A model generated the notes under the pieces. It was given only the letters and a program-made list of their open reading frames with translations, had not been told where the DNA came from and did no database searches. Shown piece by piece: positions 1 to 8,271 of a stretch of 54,683 bases of DNA (within the stretch, counting starts at the first letter, position 1; every line of letters starts with the position of its first letter). The position numbers were made by a program, and so were the translations under genes. Source of the DNA: Opitutaceae bacterium. Lineage in GTDB: Bacteria > Verrucomicrobiota > Verrucomicrobiia > Opitutales > Opitutaceae. The DNA lies in contig JAEUGW010000042.1 of NCBI GenBank assembly GCA_016795565.1, positions 1 to 54,683 of the forward strand, read 5' to 3'.

Positions 1-140
1 GATGCAGTCGAAGCAGCGCATGAGCGTGTTTCCCAGCGGTGCAGTGAGCCAAATCCAACTGCAATGCAGTAGGAAATCTCCATGTGACGCAGAAGTTTAG
101 CCCACGCAGTCGGCGATTCTACTGCATCGTTCCGGCTTAG
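1..140. repeat. Left copy of terminal dispersed repeat (MITE-like)
   Basis: Bases 1-140 are the exact reverse complement of bases 54543-54682. Within the repeat the sequence runs from GATGCAGT at the window edge to ACTGCATCG at 121-129, so it has short inverted ends like a miniature transposable element. It carries no ORF. The outer flank of the inverted end (TTCCGGCTTAG, 130-140) contains the stop codon of the dioxygenase gene next to it. Because the window stops inside the repeat, it probably marks an assembly break at a multi-copy sequence. Confidence 0.85.
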
Positions 141-742
141 CGGGGATAGCCGGGGATATTCAGTCCCAATACGATATCACGGCTCACGCGCCAGAGCCCA
201 TCCGGCCCTCGGGCCGGTTGGGCGATGCCGGAGCCGCCGCGCCCGGGCAGCTGGCGCCGCTGGCCGGGGGTGAGCAGAGGGTCGTCGGCAAAATGCACGT
301 CGTCGATGTAGTAGGTGCCCCGGCCCGGTTCGAGCACATGCAGGTGCACATGGGCGGGGATATTCTCTCCGGGATAGGCACCGGGGCGGATGGTGGTGAA
401 ACGATAACGGCCTTGCGCGTCGGTGACCGCCCAGGCCCGCAGCCGCCCATGCCGCCGCGCCGCGCCGGTCAGGCCGGGGGCCGGCGGGTAAACGCCAGTG
501 TGGTCGGTGTGATAGGCATAGACGATGATCCCGGCGGCCGGTGCGCCCGCGAGTGTGGTCACGCGGCCTTCGAGGAGGAGGGGCTCGCCCGGTTCGCCCG
601 GCGGCGCGATGCGGGCTGAACTGCCGGGCTGGGCGGGGCGGCCCTCGAACACCGCCTCGCAGCCTTCGCACGGGCCACCCAGCACCGGCTCACGCGCCGC
701 CGCCCCCGCGATCACCGCCAGCAACATCAGGAGGCGCCTCAT
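137..742 (-). CDS. Intradiol ring-cleavage dioxygenase-like exported protein
   Basis: A 201-residue protein with an N-terminal signal peptide (about residues 1-17) and then a transthyretin-like fold typical of the intradiol dioxygenase superfamily. The four non-haem Fe(III) ligands of the family can be placed: Tyr85 (HTGVYPP), Tyr123 (GAYPGENIP), and His131 and His133 in the AHVHLH motif. A CEGC pair follows the signal peptide. Known members cleave catechol-type rings; exported relatives have no settled substrate, so activity is inferred. The ATG was chosen because it overlaps the dgkA stop as ATGA, which implies translational coupling. The stop codon lies within the terminal repeat, so the extreme C-terminus may be repeat-derived. 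Confidence 0.8.
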   Translation of the reverse strand: MRRLLMLLAVIAGAAAREPVLGGPCEGCEAVFEGRPAQPGSSARIAPPGEPGEPLLLEGRVTTLAGAPAAGIIVYAYHTDHTGVYPPAPGLTGAARRHGRLRAWAVTDAQGRYRFTTIRPGAYPGENIPAHVHLHVLEPGRGTYYIDDVHFADDPLLTPGQRRQLPGRGGSGIAQPARGPDGLWRVSRDIVLGLNIPGYPR

Positions 743-1176
743 GGCAAAAACGGCGGCGGCCAGCGGAGGAATTCCAGCGTGGCGATGCGGCCCCAGTTGG
801 AATAAAGGATCAGCCCCCAGACCACGGCGCAGTTGATGTAGGCGAGGAAGACGGCCGCGCTGCCCATGTCCTTGGCCCGCTTGGCGAAGGGGCGTTTCTC
901 CAGCGAGATGTCGTCGATGGTCCACTCGATCGCCGAGTTCAGCAGCTCGGCGATGACGATCAGGAAGAGCGAGGCGATCATCACCGCGGTGGACACGGCG
1001 TTGACCGGCAGGATGACGGCGAACGGCGTGAGGATGACGACGAAGAGCAAATCCTCCCGGAAGGACGGCTCGTGCCGCACCGCCGCCCAGAAGCCCTCGA
1101 TGGCATATTTCACCGACGCGAAGAAATTTCGGAAGTCGCGGTGCTTGGCCTCGGGTGGAGGAATGGGATCGCTCAC
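739..1176 (-). CDS. dgkA: Diacylglycerol kinase, DgkA type
   Basis: This 145-residue protein has the three-helix membrane topology of prokaryotic diacylglycerol kinase, which phosphorylates diacylglycerol to phosphatidate for phospholipid recycling. The diagnostic stretch AELLNSAIEWTIDD and the following KDMGSAAVFLA match the family active-site signature. It begins with GTG at 1176 and is slightly longer than E. coli DgkA (about 122 residues) because of an N-terminal extension. The gene overlaps the start of the exported dioxygenase by four bases, so the two are probably one transcript. An undecaprenol kinase role cannot be excluded from sequence alone. Confidence 0.9.
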   Translation of the reverse strand: MSDPIPPPEAKHRDFRNFFASVKYAIEGFWAAVRHEPSFREDLLFVVILTPFAVILPVNAVSTAVMIASLFLIVIAELLNSAIEWTIDDISLEKRPFAKRAKDMGSAAVFLAYINCAVVWGLILYSNWGRIATLEFLRWPPPFLP

Positions 1177-1233
1177 GCCGGGAGTGTCGCGGCCGGGCGG
1201 AAAACGGACAAACCTAAACTGGCGCCACCAGAA

Positions 1234-1737
1234 TCACGCGCTCAGCAGCCGGAAACTTGAAGCTTCGGCAAGGCCCAGCGCACGGCAGGCCTGCGCCACG
1301 GTCTCGTCATGGCAGCCGATGAACTCCAGCAGGCGGCAGACGAAGCGGCGGCGGGTGGCGTCGTCGATTGTCATCACGGCCCAGAACTGCGTGCCGTCGA
1401 TCTGGCGCGCGTGGTTGCGGGCGCGGACCTCGTTGATCTCGTCGCGGCTGAACATCAGGTAGCGCACGCCGCTTTCCTGGTGGGAGATGAAGTCCGCGAA
1501 ATCCGTCGGGTAATGCTTCGCGCACCACGCCAGCAGCGCGAGGTAGCGCGCGGTGGCGTCGGCTTGGCGGGGGAAATCGGGGCCCGTGAGGTGGAAGAGC
1601 AGGAGGTCGCCGCCGAGGGGCGGGCGTTCGCCGCCGACCAGCGAGGCGATGAGTTCGGCGGGCGTGACATTCTTCGCCACCGCGAGCCGCTCGATCGCCG
1701 CGTAAGTCTCATCGTCCAACTCGACGAGCTTTTTCAT
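1234..1737 (-). CDS. SeqA-like protein (putative replication-initiation regulator)
   Basis: A 167-residue protein whose two ends resemble SeqA. The N-terminus (LVELDDETYAAIERLA) parallels the SeqA multimerisation helix-turn region, and residues from about 80 to the end follow the SeqA C-terminal DNA-binding fold, including GTQFWAVMTIDDATRRRF aligned with the GTPYWVITNTNTGRK segment of E. coli. SeqA binds hemimethylated GATC to block re-initiation. The two Asn residues of the E. coli recognition loop align here with Thr and Asp, so methyl-GATC recognition may differ. The start is a clear ATG. The gene stands alone between dgkA and a divergent oxidoreductase. Family assignment is by eye and moderately secure. 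Confidence 0.6.
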   Translation of the reverse strand: MKKLVELDDETYAAIERLAVAKNVTPAELIASLVGGERPPLGGDLLLFHLTGPDFPRQADATARYLALLAWCAKHYPTDFADFISHQESGVRYLMFSRDEINEVRARNHARQIDGTQFWAVMTIDDATRRRFVCRLLEFIGCHDETVAQACRALGLAEASSFRLLSA

Positions 1738-1898
1738 GCCGTCAATCTACTCCCCGGCCGTCCCGGCGCAACCCCGGAACGATGAACTCCCCGAAGTTTG
1801 GGGCGAAAATGCCGCGCTGTGCGGCCATCCTCTTTTTCCCGGAAGCGGGACGGCGCGGAGAGGCTTGCGCCGGCCGGCCGGGGCCCAAGGCTTCCGGG

Positions 1899-2567
1899 AT
1901 GGCCACGGCATGGATTGCGGGAGCGAGCGGATTGGTGGGAGCGGAGCTGTTGCGGCAATTGCTGGCCGCAGCGGAATACGACCGCGTCATCGCGCTCGGC
2001 CGGCGGCCGCTGGAAGTGGAACACCCGAAGCTCACGGCCCTGTCCGTGGATTTCGCGGCGCTCACGCAGGTCGGTGCGGATTTGCGCTGCGACGACGCCT
2101 TCTGCTGCCTCGGCACCACAATCAAGGCGGCGGGCTCGCGCGAGGCGTTTCGCGCGGTGGACCACGCGGCGGTGCTGGCCTTCGCCTGGGCGGCGCAGCG
2201 CGCCGGCGCGAAGCGGTTCTTCGTCGTCACGGCGCTCGGGGCCGACCCGGAGTCGCGCGTGTTCTACAATCGCGTGAAGGGCGAAACGGAGGCGGCGCTG
2301 GCGGTGCTTGGTTTTCCGACGCTGGGAATATTCCGCCCGAGCCTGCTGCTCGGCCGGCGGGCGCAAGTGCGCTTCGGGGAGCGGGTGGCGGCCGCCGTGC
2401 TCTGGTTGGTCGAGCCGCTGCTTGTCGGCCGGCTGCGCAAATACCGCGCCATCGAGGCCGTGGTCGTGGCGCGGGCGATGCTGCGGTGTTCCTTTGGCCG
2501 GGCGGGGCAGGGCGTGCTGGTGTTCCGGTCCGACGAGATCCAGGATCTTGGCGGCTTCGGGGCCTGA
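1899..2567 (+). CDS. NAD(P)-binding SDR-like oxidoreductase (HTATIP2/NmrA type)
   Basis: A 222-residue Rossmann-fold protein. The nucleotide-binding motif GASGLVGAELLRQL sits at the N-terminus and CLGTTIKAAGS with YNRVKGETEAAL downstream matches the atypical SDR group that includes HTATIP2 and bacterial NAD(P)H-binding relatives; Tyr and Lys of the YxxxK-like motif are present. Substrate is unknown. An upstream in-frame ATG at 1782 would add 39 residues of atypical low-complexity sequence, so the ATG at 1899 directly before the Rossmann motif was chosen. It is transcribed divergently from the SeqA-like gene. Confidence 0.8.
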   Translation: MATAWIAGASGLVGAELLRQLLAAAEYDRVIALGRRPLEVEHPKLTALSVDFAALTQVGADLRCDDAFCCLGTTIKAAGSREAFRAVDHAAVLAFAWAAQRAGAKRFFVVTALGADPESRVFYNRVKGETEAALAVLGFPTLGIFRPSLLLGRRAQVRFGERVAAAVLWLVEPLLVGRLRKYRAIEAVVVARAMLRCSFGRAGQGVLVFRSDEIQDLGGFGA

Positions 2568-2595
2568 TACCAAATGCCCGTAGCTTTTAGATTTC

Positions 2596-2699
2596 TGTCA
2601 TCGCGAGGCCCGCAAAGCGGACCGTGGCGATCCAGCTGGATGACCGACTGTCGGCCTACGGCCTCGGTAGCTTCGTCGCTCCGCTCCTCGCAATGACAG
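2596..2699. repeat. Palindromic intergenic repeat (CATCGCGAG...CAATGAC type)
   Basis: The sequence starts GTCATCGCGAG and ends CTCGCAATGACA, forming long imperfect inverted arms with the central GGCGATCCAGCTGGAT. A second copy with the same ends and centre lies at 48434-48503. Such elements are typical dispersed palindromic repeats and carry no ORF. Confidence 0.75.
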
Positions 2700-2709
2700 T
2701 CCAAAAGCG

Positions 2710-2897
2710 AAGCCAAACGATGCAGTAGGACTCCTTCACCTGATAACCTGCTGTCTGAAAATAGGAGCCCTCCTGCATTGCCATCGAGGTTCCGTTCACC
2801 TTTCGGTGCCTGACTGTGGGAGCGAGCTTGCTCGCGACATCACCCAAAAAGTCGCGAGCAAGCTCGCTCCCACATTTCCCGACTGCATCGTTGGCTA
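2710..2897. repeat. MITE-like element with nested long palindrome
   Basis: The element starts AAGCCAAACGATGCAGT and ends ACTGCATCGTTGGCT, giving terminal inverted repeats of about 15 bases with one unpaired base. The same ends (AAGCC..AACGATGCAGT) occur in the terminal repeat of this window, so the two belong to one family although their interiors differ. A perfect 24-base-arm hairpin (2815-2838 with 2851-2874, beginning TGTGGGAGCGAG) is nested inside. This explains most of the gap between 2568 and 2917; no gene is seen there. Confidence 0.65.
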
Positions 2898-2917
2898 AGG
2901 GATGTTGGCCTGACGCG

Positions 2918-3535
2918 TCAGCTCCAGTTATAATTGAAGCTGACGCTGATCCGCTCCGCCGTCGTCCGGTTGGCGGCGACCTCGTGGCGGAGCCAGCTCT
3001 CGAAGAGGATGACGTGGCCGGCCTTGGCGGGGTAGGTGATGTGCGGGCGGTTGGCGGGGCGCGCAGCGGCGGTCTTGGGCGGGGCGGCCATGAACTTGCT
3101 CAGGCGCGGGTCCTCGAACTTCAGGCCGGGCACGCCGGGCGGCGTGGCCACGTAATAGGTGCCGCTGATGAACGAGAGCGGATGCAGGTGCAGGCTGTGC
3201 GCGGCGTGCTCGGGCATGATGTTCACCCAGAAGTCCGTCATCGCGATGGTCCGGCCGCGGAGATCCATGTCGAGCTGCGCGGCGAACTTCCGCACGTGTG
3301 CCGTGAGCTTGCGCTCCAGCCCGGCGAAGGTGGACGAGAACTTGTGGAGCTGGTTGAGCGAGGCGTAGGAGGTGTAGCCGCCGGGGTAGTTCTTCGCCGA
3401 CCACTTCCGGCCGGCCGCGTCGTAATCGCGGAGGTTGCGGCATTCATCGGCGAGGCTGGCGTTGAACGGCTGCAACCCGGCCCGCAGGAGCGGCTCATGA
3501 TAGATGAAGGTGGGGAACCAGGCGCGGGTCGGCAT
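2918..3535 (-). CDS. 2OG-Fe(II) oxygenase family protein (TIGR02466 type)
   Basis: A 205-residue soluble protein that starts MPTRAWFPTFIYHE, the usual beginning of this family of putative 2-oxoglutarate/Fe(II) dioxygenases. The metal-site region SLHLHPLSFISGTYYV lies mid-protein, followed by KFEDPR, and the C-terminal half carries HVILFESWLRHEVAAN and ERISVSFNYNW, which supply the distal His and the Arg that binds 2-oxoglutarate in relatives. The substrate is unknown. A longer start at 3571 would add unrelated residues. It is divergent from the DUF481-like gene, with about 100 bases between them. Confidence 0.85.
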   Translation of the reverse strand: MPTRAWFPTFIYHEPLLRAGLQPFNASLADECRNLRDYDAAGRKWSAKNYPGGYTSYASLNQLHKFSSTFAGLERKLTAHVRKFAAQLDMDLRGRTIAMTDFWVNIMPEHAAHSLHLHPLSFISGTYYVATPPGVPGLKFEDPRLSKFMAAPPKTAAARPANRPHITYPAKAGHVILFESWLRHEVAANRTTAERISVSFNYNWS

Positions 3536-3639
3536 GTCCGGCAACCAACTGGCTGTCCGGCGAAAGCGCAACCCGGAAGCCGCCGTTCGCCTTTGGGATT
3601 GTCAGCGGCGCGGCGGGTTGGTTGAACCTCCGATTCCTC

Positions 3640-4701
3640 ATGAAACACATCACCTTTAGACACCTCCTCCAACTGGCCATCGCGCTGGGCCTGGCCCTCG
3701 CCGCGCGCGCCGATCGGGTCGAGCTCAATGACGGCTCCGTTGTCATGGGCAAGCTGCTCTCCGCCGAGGGCGGCAAGTTCAAGGTCGAGACGGCGTTCGC
3801 CGGCACGATCGAGATCGCCCAGGACAAGATCAAGAGCTTCAGCACCGACGAGATCGTGAATGTCGAGCTCGCCGCCGGCAGCGCCGTGCTCGGCAAGGTC
3901 CAGGGCACCGACACCGGCATCGCCGTGGTGGCCGCCGACGGCCAGATGGCCTCCGCCACCAGCAAGGTCGCCGCCGTCTGGCGCCCGGGCACCGACAGCC
4001 CGGCCGTGCGCGACGCCAAGGCCGCCGCCGCGAAACTCGAGCGCCGCTGGGCCTACGAGGCCTCGGCCGCCATCACCGGCCGCACCGGCGGCTCGGAGAA
4101 GTTCGCCGGTTCCGTCGGCTTCAAGGCCACCCTCGCGGGCACGGAGGACAAGCTCGTCTTTGCCGGCGCCATCAACCGGGCGCAGGAAAACGGCAACGAG
4201 ACCGCCAACGACTGGAAGGCCGGCGTGGACTACTCCTCCGCCATCGCCGGCGGCAAGACCGTGTGGTATGCCCGCACCGAGCTGAGCAAGGATGAGATCA
4301 AGGCCATCGACCTCCGCTCCAACTCCGCCTTCGGTCTCGGCCGCAAGCTCGTGAAGAACGACAGGCAGGACACGGAGGTCCGCTTCGGTCTCGGCTACGT
4401 CTATGAGACCTACGCCAACGGCGCGCCCAACTTCAGCTCCGCCGGCCTCGACGTCGCCGTCATCAACTCGTCCACCCTCGGCTGGGCGAAGATGAACAAC
4501 AGCGTCGCCTGGACGCCCTCGTTCAAGGAGTTTGCCAACTACCGCCTCGTGCACGAGACCACCTTCGACCTGCCGATCAAGACCGGCGAATTCTGGAAGC
4601 TCCGCATGGGCGTGAACAACGACTACCAGAGCGAGCCGGTGGGCGGCGTCGAGCGGCTCGACACCACCTACTTCACCGCCCTGATCCTGAACTGGAAGTA
4701 A
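3640..4701 (+). CDS. DUF481-like outer-membrane protein
   Basis: A 353-residue exported protein with a signal peptide (about residues 1-24, ending LAARADRVEL). An N-terminal region of about 90 residues with the pattern DRVELNDGSVVMGKLL...GKFKVET is followed by a beta-rich C-terminal domain typical of DUF481 (YdiY-like) proteins, ending in an aromatic strand (FTALILNWK) as in outer-membrane barrels. Function of the family is not established. ATG at 3640 was preferred over 3622 because it begins the signal peptide. A strong terminator follows. The protein at 8272 shares the same architecture. Confidence 0.75.
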   Translation: MKHITFRHLLQLAIALGLALAARADRVELNDGSVVMGKLLSAEGGKFKVETAFAGTIEIAQDKIKSFSTDEIVNVELAAGSAVLGKVQGTDTGIAVVAADGQMASATSKVAAVWRPGTDSPAVRDAKAAAAKLERRWAYEASAAITGRTGGSEKFAGSVGFKATLAGTEDKLVFAGAINRAQENGNETANDWKAGVDYSSAIAGGKTVWYARTELSKDEIKAIDLRSNSAFGLGRKLVKNDRQDTEVRFGLGYVYETYANGAPNFSSAGLDVAVINSSTLGWAKMNNSVAWTPSFKEFANYRLVHETTFDLPIKTGEFWKLRMGVNNDYQSEPVGGVERLDTTYFTALILNWK

Positions 4702-4726
4702 GCGCGCGGCGCTTCCGGTTGGCGCG

Positions 4727-4757
4727 AGCGGGGCCCTTGGCGGCCCCGCTTTTTCTT
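4727..4757 (+). terminator. Rho-independent terminator
   Basis: A perfect 9-base stem (AGCGGGGCC with GGCCCCGCT), a 6-base loop and a following T-rich run (TTTTTCTTT) lie 26 bases after the stop codon of the DUF481-like gene. Confidence 0.85.
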
Positions 4758-4817
4758 TGGCCGCCGCGCGCGGAGATTTGGTTGGAAGTGCGCGGCGTCG
4801 CCCGGCATCCTGCCGGC

Positions 4818-5360
4818 ATGAAACGCATCCTGCTCCTGAGTGTTCTTTTTCTCCGGACGGCCACCGCCGCGGATTTCTGGGCGCAACTCACCCCCGAGGA
4901 GCGCGCCGCCGCCGGGCTCGAGCAGTTGACCCCCGCGCAGCAAGCCACCCTCGACCGGCTGGCCGACCGTTATGCCAAGGCCGGGGCGCAGCAGGCGGTC
5001 GAGACCGTGAAGGCCGAGGCCCGGCAGGAGACGGCCGCCGCCGTCCAGCAGGCGCGGCAGCAGGCCAGGGAGGAGGCCGAGGGCGAATCGCGCCAGCGGA
5101 AAATTGCGAACGCCGGGCTCGCCGCCCGCGATGACGACGAGGTCATCCGCACGCGCATCGCCGGCGATTTTCGCGGCTGGACCGGCAACACGGTTTTCAA
5201 GCTGGAGAACGGCCAATCCTGGCAACAGGCCGACAAGGAGAACCGTTTTTTCCCGAAGCAGACCAACCCCGAGGTGGAACTGATGCCCTCGAAGTGGGCG
5301 GGTTGGAAACTGAAGCTCGTGTCAGAGGGCCTCTGGGTGAAAGTGAAGCGCCTGCACTGA
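4818..5360 (+). CDS. Exported protein of unknown function with Gln/Ala-rich coiled coil
   Basis: A 180-residue protein with a signal peptide (MKRILLLSVLFLRTATA). Residues about 25-110 are Ala/Glu/Gln rich and helical (QQARQQAREEAEGES), consistent with a coiled coil. The C-terminal part (about 115-180) contains FRGWTGNTVFKLENGQSW and ends in a beta-like KLKLVSEGLWVKVKRL, reminiscent of small secreted proteins with an OB- or SH3-like tail. I do not recognise a named family. ATG at 4818 begins the signal peptide. It follows the terminator of the preceding gene, so it has its own promoter. Confidence 0.7.
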   Translation: MKRILLLSVLFLRTATAADFWAQLTPEERAAAGLEQLTPAQQATLDRLADRYAKAGAQQAVETVKAEARQETAAAVQQARQQAREEAEGESRQRKIANAGLAARDDDEVIRTRIAGDFRGWTGNTVFKLENGQSWQQADKENRFFPKQTNPEVELMPSKWAGWKLKLVSEGLWVKVKRLH

Positions 5361-5369
5361 GGAATCCGG

Positions 5370-6812
5370 CTATTTGTCGCGCCGGCGGAGCGCCCCGGAC
5401 ATGGCCAGCGCGGGCCCCCACCAGCCGCGCTGCCGCAGCAGCTCCGCCCAGCGGGCCGGGCGCAGCAGCGAGACCAGCGCGATCAGCACGCAAGCCACGG
5501 CGAAGAAACGCAGCATCAGCCAGGCGACGGTCTCCCACGGTCTCCCGCTGCCAAGCAGGATGGCCGCGACCACCAGCAGCGGCAGCCAGAATTGCCAGCG
5601 GCCGAACTCGCGCAGGCGCCGGGCCCAGCCCGGCCGTTCCGGGCCGCCGACGGTTGCCGCGGGGCTCCGCGCCTTTTCCCGATCGATGATATTTTGCAGG
5701 GCCACGGGCGGCCGGCGCAGATACCAGGCCGTCACCGCGACGCCCCCGGCCACGCTGGCATGCAACACCGCCCAGGCTCCGACCAGCCAGGGCAGGCCGG
5801 GCGCGGAAATCTGCCAGTGCTTGGCCAGCCAGAGCACGGCGGTGTCGTAGGCGCGGACGAGCTCATCGCCCAGCAGCAGGTATTGCAGGAGAAACCCCTG
5901 CAGCGCCGCCCAAGCACCCACGAGTGCGCCACCCAGGCCGATCGCCAGGAAATTCCAGCCGAAAGCCTGCACGGCTCCGCCGAAGAGGAGGCCCTGCATG
6001 ATGATGGCGATCATCGGCCGCACCCGGCTGCCCCCCGGCGACAGCGCCTTCAACCCGCCGGAGATGAACGGCACCCAGACCACCCGGCCCGGCTGGCTCA
6101 GCCCCAGGCCGGCAAACACCATCATCGCCGCCTGCAGGGACGACATCGCGAGCCCGCGCAGCGGAATCTTGGCGGAGTGCAGCGCCGCGCCGACGGTCAT
6201 CTCGATCCCGCCGGCCGCGCCGCCAAAGAGCCCGAGGCGCGTCCATTCGCCATAGTCGCGGCAGATCAGTTCCAGCCTGGTGAGCGCGTCCGGGGCCTGG
6301 GCCGGGATGCACTGGTCGAACTTTCGCCCGAGCAAAGTCTCGATCTCCGGGAGCAGCTCGTCGCGCACCGCCATCACGATGACCTGCGGGGCGGCGGCCA
6401 CGAGAGCCGGCCAAAGCGGCATCAGGCCGAGGCCGCGGAGCTCGAACTTGCCGAATTCGTCCAGAATCAGCAGCGGGGCCGGCGGCAAGTCCCGCAGGCG
6501 CTCCGCCCAGGCCTGCAGTTTTTCCATGGTGCCGTGTTCAAAAAAATAGGGCGGGCTCAGCGCTTCGTCGCGGGTGGCCCACGGCAGCTCGGTGTCGCCG
6601 CCGAGGAGGCGCAGCCAATACTCGTCGGCCCCGGCGCCGGGGGCGCGGCGCTTGCCCGCGATGGCGAACATCCCCTCCACGCGCTGGCCCCGCCCGAGCT
6701 GGGCGGTGGCGAGCTCCGCGAGGAGCCGCGTCTTGCTGGACCCGGGCCCGCCGGTGACGGCGATCAGCAGGGTGGCGGAGGGCAGCGCAACGGGGGCGGC
6801 GGGTGCAGACAT
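5370..6812 (-). CDS. THEP1-like nucleoside-triphosphatase fused to polytopic membrane domain
   Basis: A 480-residue two-part protein. Residues about 10-175 form a P-loop NTPase: Walker A GGPGSSKT (21-28) and Walker B LLILDEFGKFEL, whose DEFGKFEL matches the DEIGKMEL element of THEP1-type NTPases. From about residue 190 there are repeated hydrophobic segments, perhaps seven or eight helices, with short motifs such as GAALHSAKIPLRG and SPGGSRVRPM that recall substrate-binding membrane components, though I cannot assign a transporter family. The fusion suggests ATP- or GTP-dependent control of a membrane carrier. ATG at 6812 was chosen because the upstream extension is atypical. The BNR-repeat gene lies 93 bases upstream on the same strand. 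Confidence 0.65.
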   Translation of the reverse strand: MSAPAAPVALPSATLLIAVTGGPGSSKTRLLAELATAQLGRGQRVEGMFAIAGKRRAPGAGADEYWLRLLGGDTELPWATRDEALSPPYFFEHGTMEKLQAWAERLRDLPPAPLLILDEFGKFELRGLGLMPLWPALVAAAPQVIVMAVRDELLPEIETLLGRKFDQCIPAQAPDALTRLELICRDYGEWTRLGLFGGAAGGIEMTVGAALHSAKIPLRGLAMSSLQAAMMVFAGLGLSQPGRVVWVPFISGGLKALSPGGSRVRPMIAIIMQGLLFGGAVQAFGWNFLAIGLGGALVGAWAALQGFLLQYLLLGDELVRAYDTAVLWLAKHWQISAPGLPWLVGAWAVLHASVAGGVAVTAWYLRRPPVALQNIIDREKARSPAATVGGPERPGWARRLREFGRWQFWLPLLVVAAILLGSGRPWETVAWLMLRFFAVACVLIALVSLLRPARWAELLRQRGWWGPALAMSGALRRRDK

Positions 6813-6905
6813 GGCAGGTGACCGTTTGGAACCAAACCTTCCCGCCCCCGCGTGCCAAGCCAAACGCGGGACATATGGCCCGCGGCCCCGCGTGAGGCGC
6901 GGGAA

Positions 6906-8138
6906 CTATGGCACCTCCACTGTGAAGGTGTGCACGCGCGAGGGTTCGCCCTCCTGCGTGCAGGTGACGAGCACGCGTCGGCCCCCGAGCCCGACCATCC
7001 GGGGAAAACCGCTCATCCGCGAGGTGCTGCTGGGTGTGACGAGCTGGGGCTCCCCCAGTTGGCCGGCGGGCGAAAGGGTGCGCAGATAGATGCCGCCTTG
7101 TTTGCCGGTGGTGTGGCCGGTCAGCTCCAGCCAGAGCAGCGCGAGCGTGCCGTCGGCCAGCAGCACGCTGTCCACGCGGCCTTGCGGACGGCCGAGATCG
7201 ACGCGCGTCACCGGGCCAAAGGTCCTGCCGCCATCGTCCGAGCGCCGGGCCAGCACGCGCGCCTGGTTGTCCGCGGCGGTGAACCAGGCCGCGCCGACCG
7301 AGTCGCGCGCCGCCGCGAGTTGCGGCCCATTGACGGGACAGCCGGCGATTTTCCAGCCGTCGGCGTGCAAGGCCCCCTGTCGGCTCCAGTTCCGGCCGTC
7401 AAAACGGGCGAGCTGGATGTCGCGGACCTCGTCGCTGGTGCGACCGCGATAGGCGAGGAGAGCGCCGCCCTCGGCCGCGGGCACGAAGGACAACTGGCAG
7501 CAATCGCATACCGAATCATCCACGAGCGTATCGGGCCCCGGCCCGGGCCGCCCGTCGAGCACGCGGGCATAGAGTGCCATCCGCGTGCGGCTCCGCCTGT
7601 CGAGCCACGCCGCCAGCAGGCGCCCGTCCGCCAGCGGCTGGAGCGTGGCAAACTCCACCGGCAGCGATTCGTCGCTGACGGGCAGCTCGGGACTCCACGT
7701 CACGCCGCCGTCCGCCGAGTTGCTGTAGATGGCGCGGTAGCCCGGGCCGTGGTGGCCGTCGCCGGCGGCCGCCGCATGATGGGCGGGATTGTTGATGAAC
7801 CATACCGCCGTCAGACGGCCGCCGGGCCCGACCGCCAGCTGGGGAAAATCGGCCCAGTTGATGAAGAAGTCGGTGCCCTGCGCGATGAGGCGCGCCTCGC
7901 CCCAGTTCTGGCGGGCGGGGTCGAACCGGCTGCATTTCAGCGCCCAGGCCACGCTGCCCGCCGGCTCCAGCCACGAGAGCCACGGCGTGCCGTCGGGCCC
8001 CAGCGTGAGGGTCGAGCCCATGGCACCCGGTGCGGCCGGGGTCGGGATGCCCGTCGTCGGCGCGGCGGGCAGACCGGGCGTGCCGATCAACAGCCCCAGC
8101 GCGGCCAGCACGGGGAGAACAAGCCGCTGATTATTCAT
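6906..8138 (-). CDS. Exported BNR/sialidase-like beta-propeller protein
   Basis: A 410-residue protein with a signal peptide (MNNQRLVLPVLAALGLL..). At least two Asp-box repeats are visible (SNSADGGVTWS and RRSDDGGRTFG), the hallmark of six-bladed sialidase-type propellers. The sialidase Arg triad and catalytic Tyr/Glu cannot be assigned with confidence, so glycosidase activity is not claimed. A compact Cys motif, CDCCQLSF, plus a Cys in AGCPVNGPQL, could bind metal or form disulfides. ATG at 8138 begins the signal peptide; longer versions run into the intergenic region. It probably shares a transcript with the NTPase-membrane fusion gene. Confidence 0.75.
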   Translation of the reverse strand: MNNQRLVLPVLAALGLLIGTPGLPAAPTTGIPTPAAPGAMGSTLTLGPDGTPWLSWLEPAGSVAWALKCSRFDPARQNWGEARLIAQGTDFFINWADFPQLAVGPGGRLTAVWFINNPAHHAAAAGDGHHGPGYRAIYSNSADGGVTWSPELPVSDESLPVEFATLQPLADGRLLAAWLDRRSRTRMALYARVLDGRPGPGPDTLVDDSVCDCCQLSFVPAAEGGALLAYRGRTSDEVRDIQLARFDGRNWSRQGALHADGWKIAGCPVNGPQLAAARDSVGAAWFTAADNQARVLARRSDDGGRTFGPVTRVDLGRPQGRVDSVLLADGTLALLWLELTGHTTGKQGGIYLRTLSPAGQLGEPQLVTPSSTSRMSGFPRMVGLGGRRVLVTCTQEGEPSRVHTFTVEVP

Positions 8139-8271
8139 CACGAGGTGATGACGTGGTGAACCACCGGCGCGTGCAATGCTTTTCCCGAGCACCAGCACCG
8201 CCGGAAAAACTTTTGGGAAGCGGAAGAAAAATCTTTGAAACATCCGTTGCGTGATTACGTCGGAGTGGCAC

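Noticed and set aside
1..140. Terminal inverted repeats as ends of a linear replicon
   Set aside because: The repeat has MITE-like inner ends, a relative occurs internally, and the contents are chromosomal housekeeping genes.
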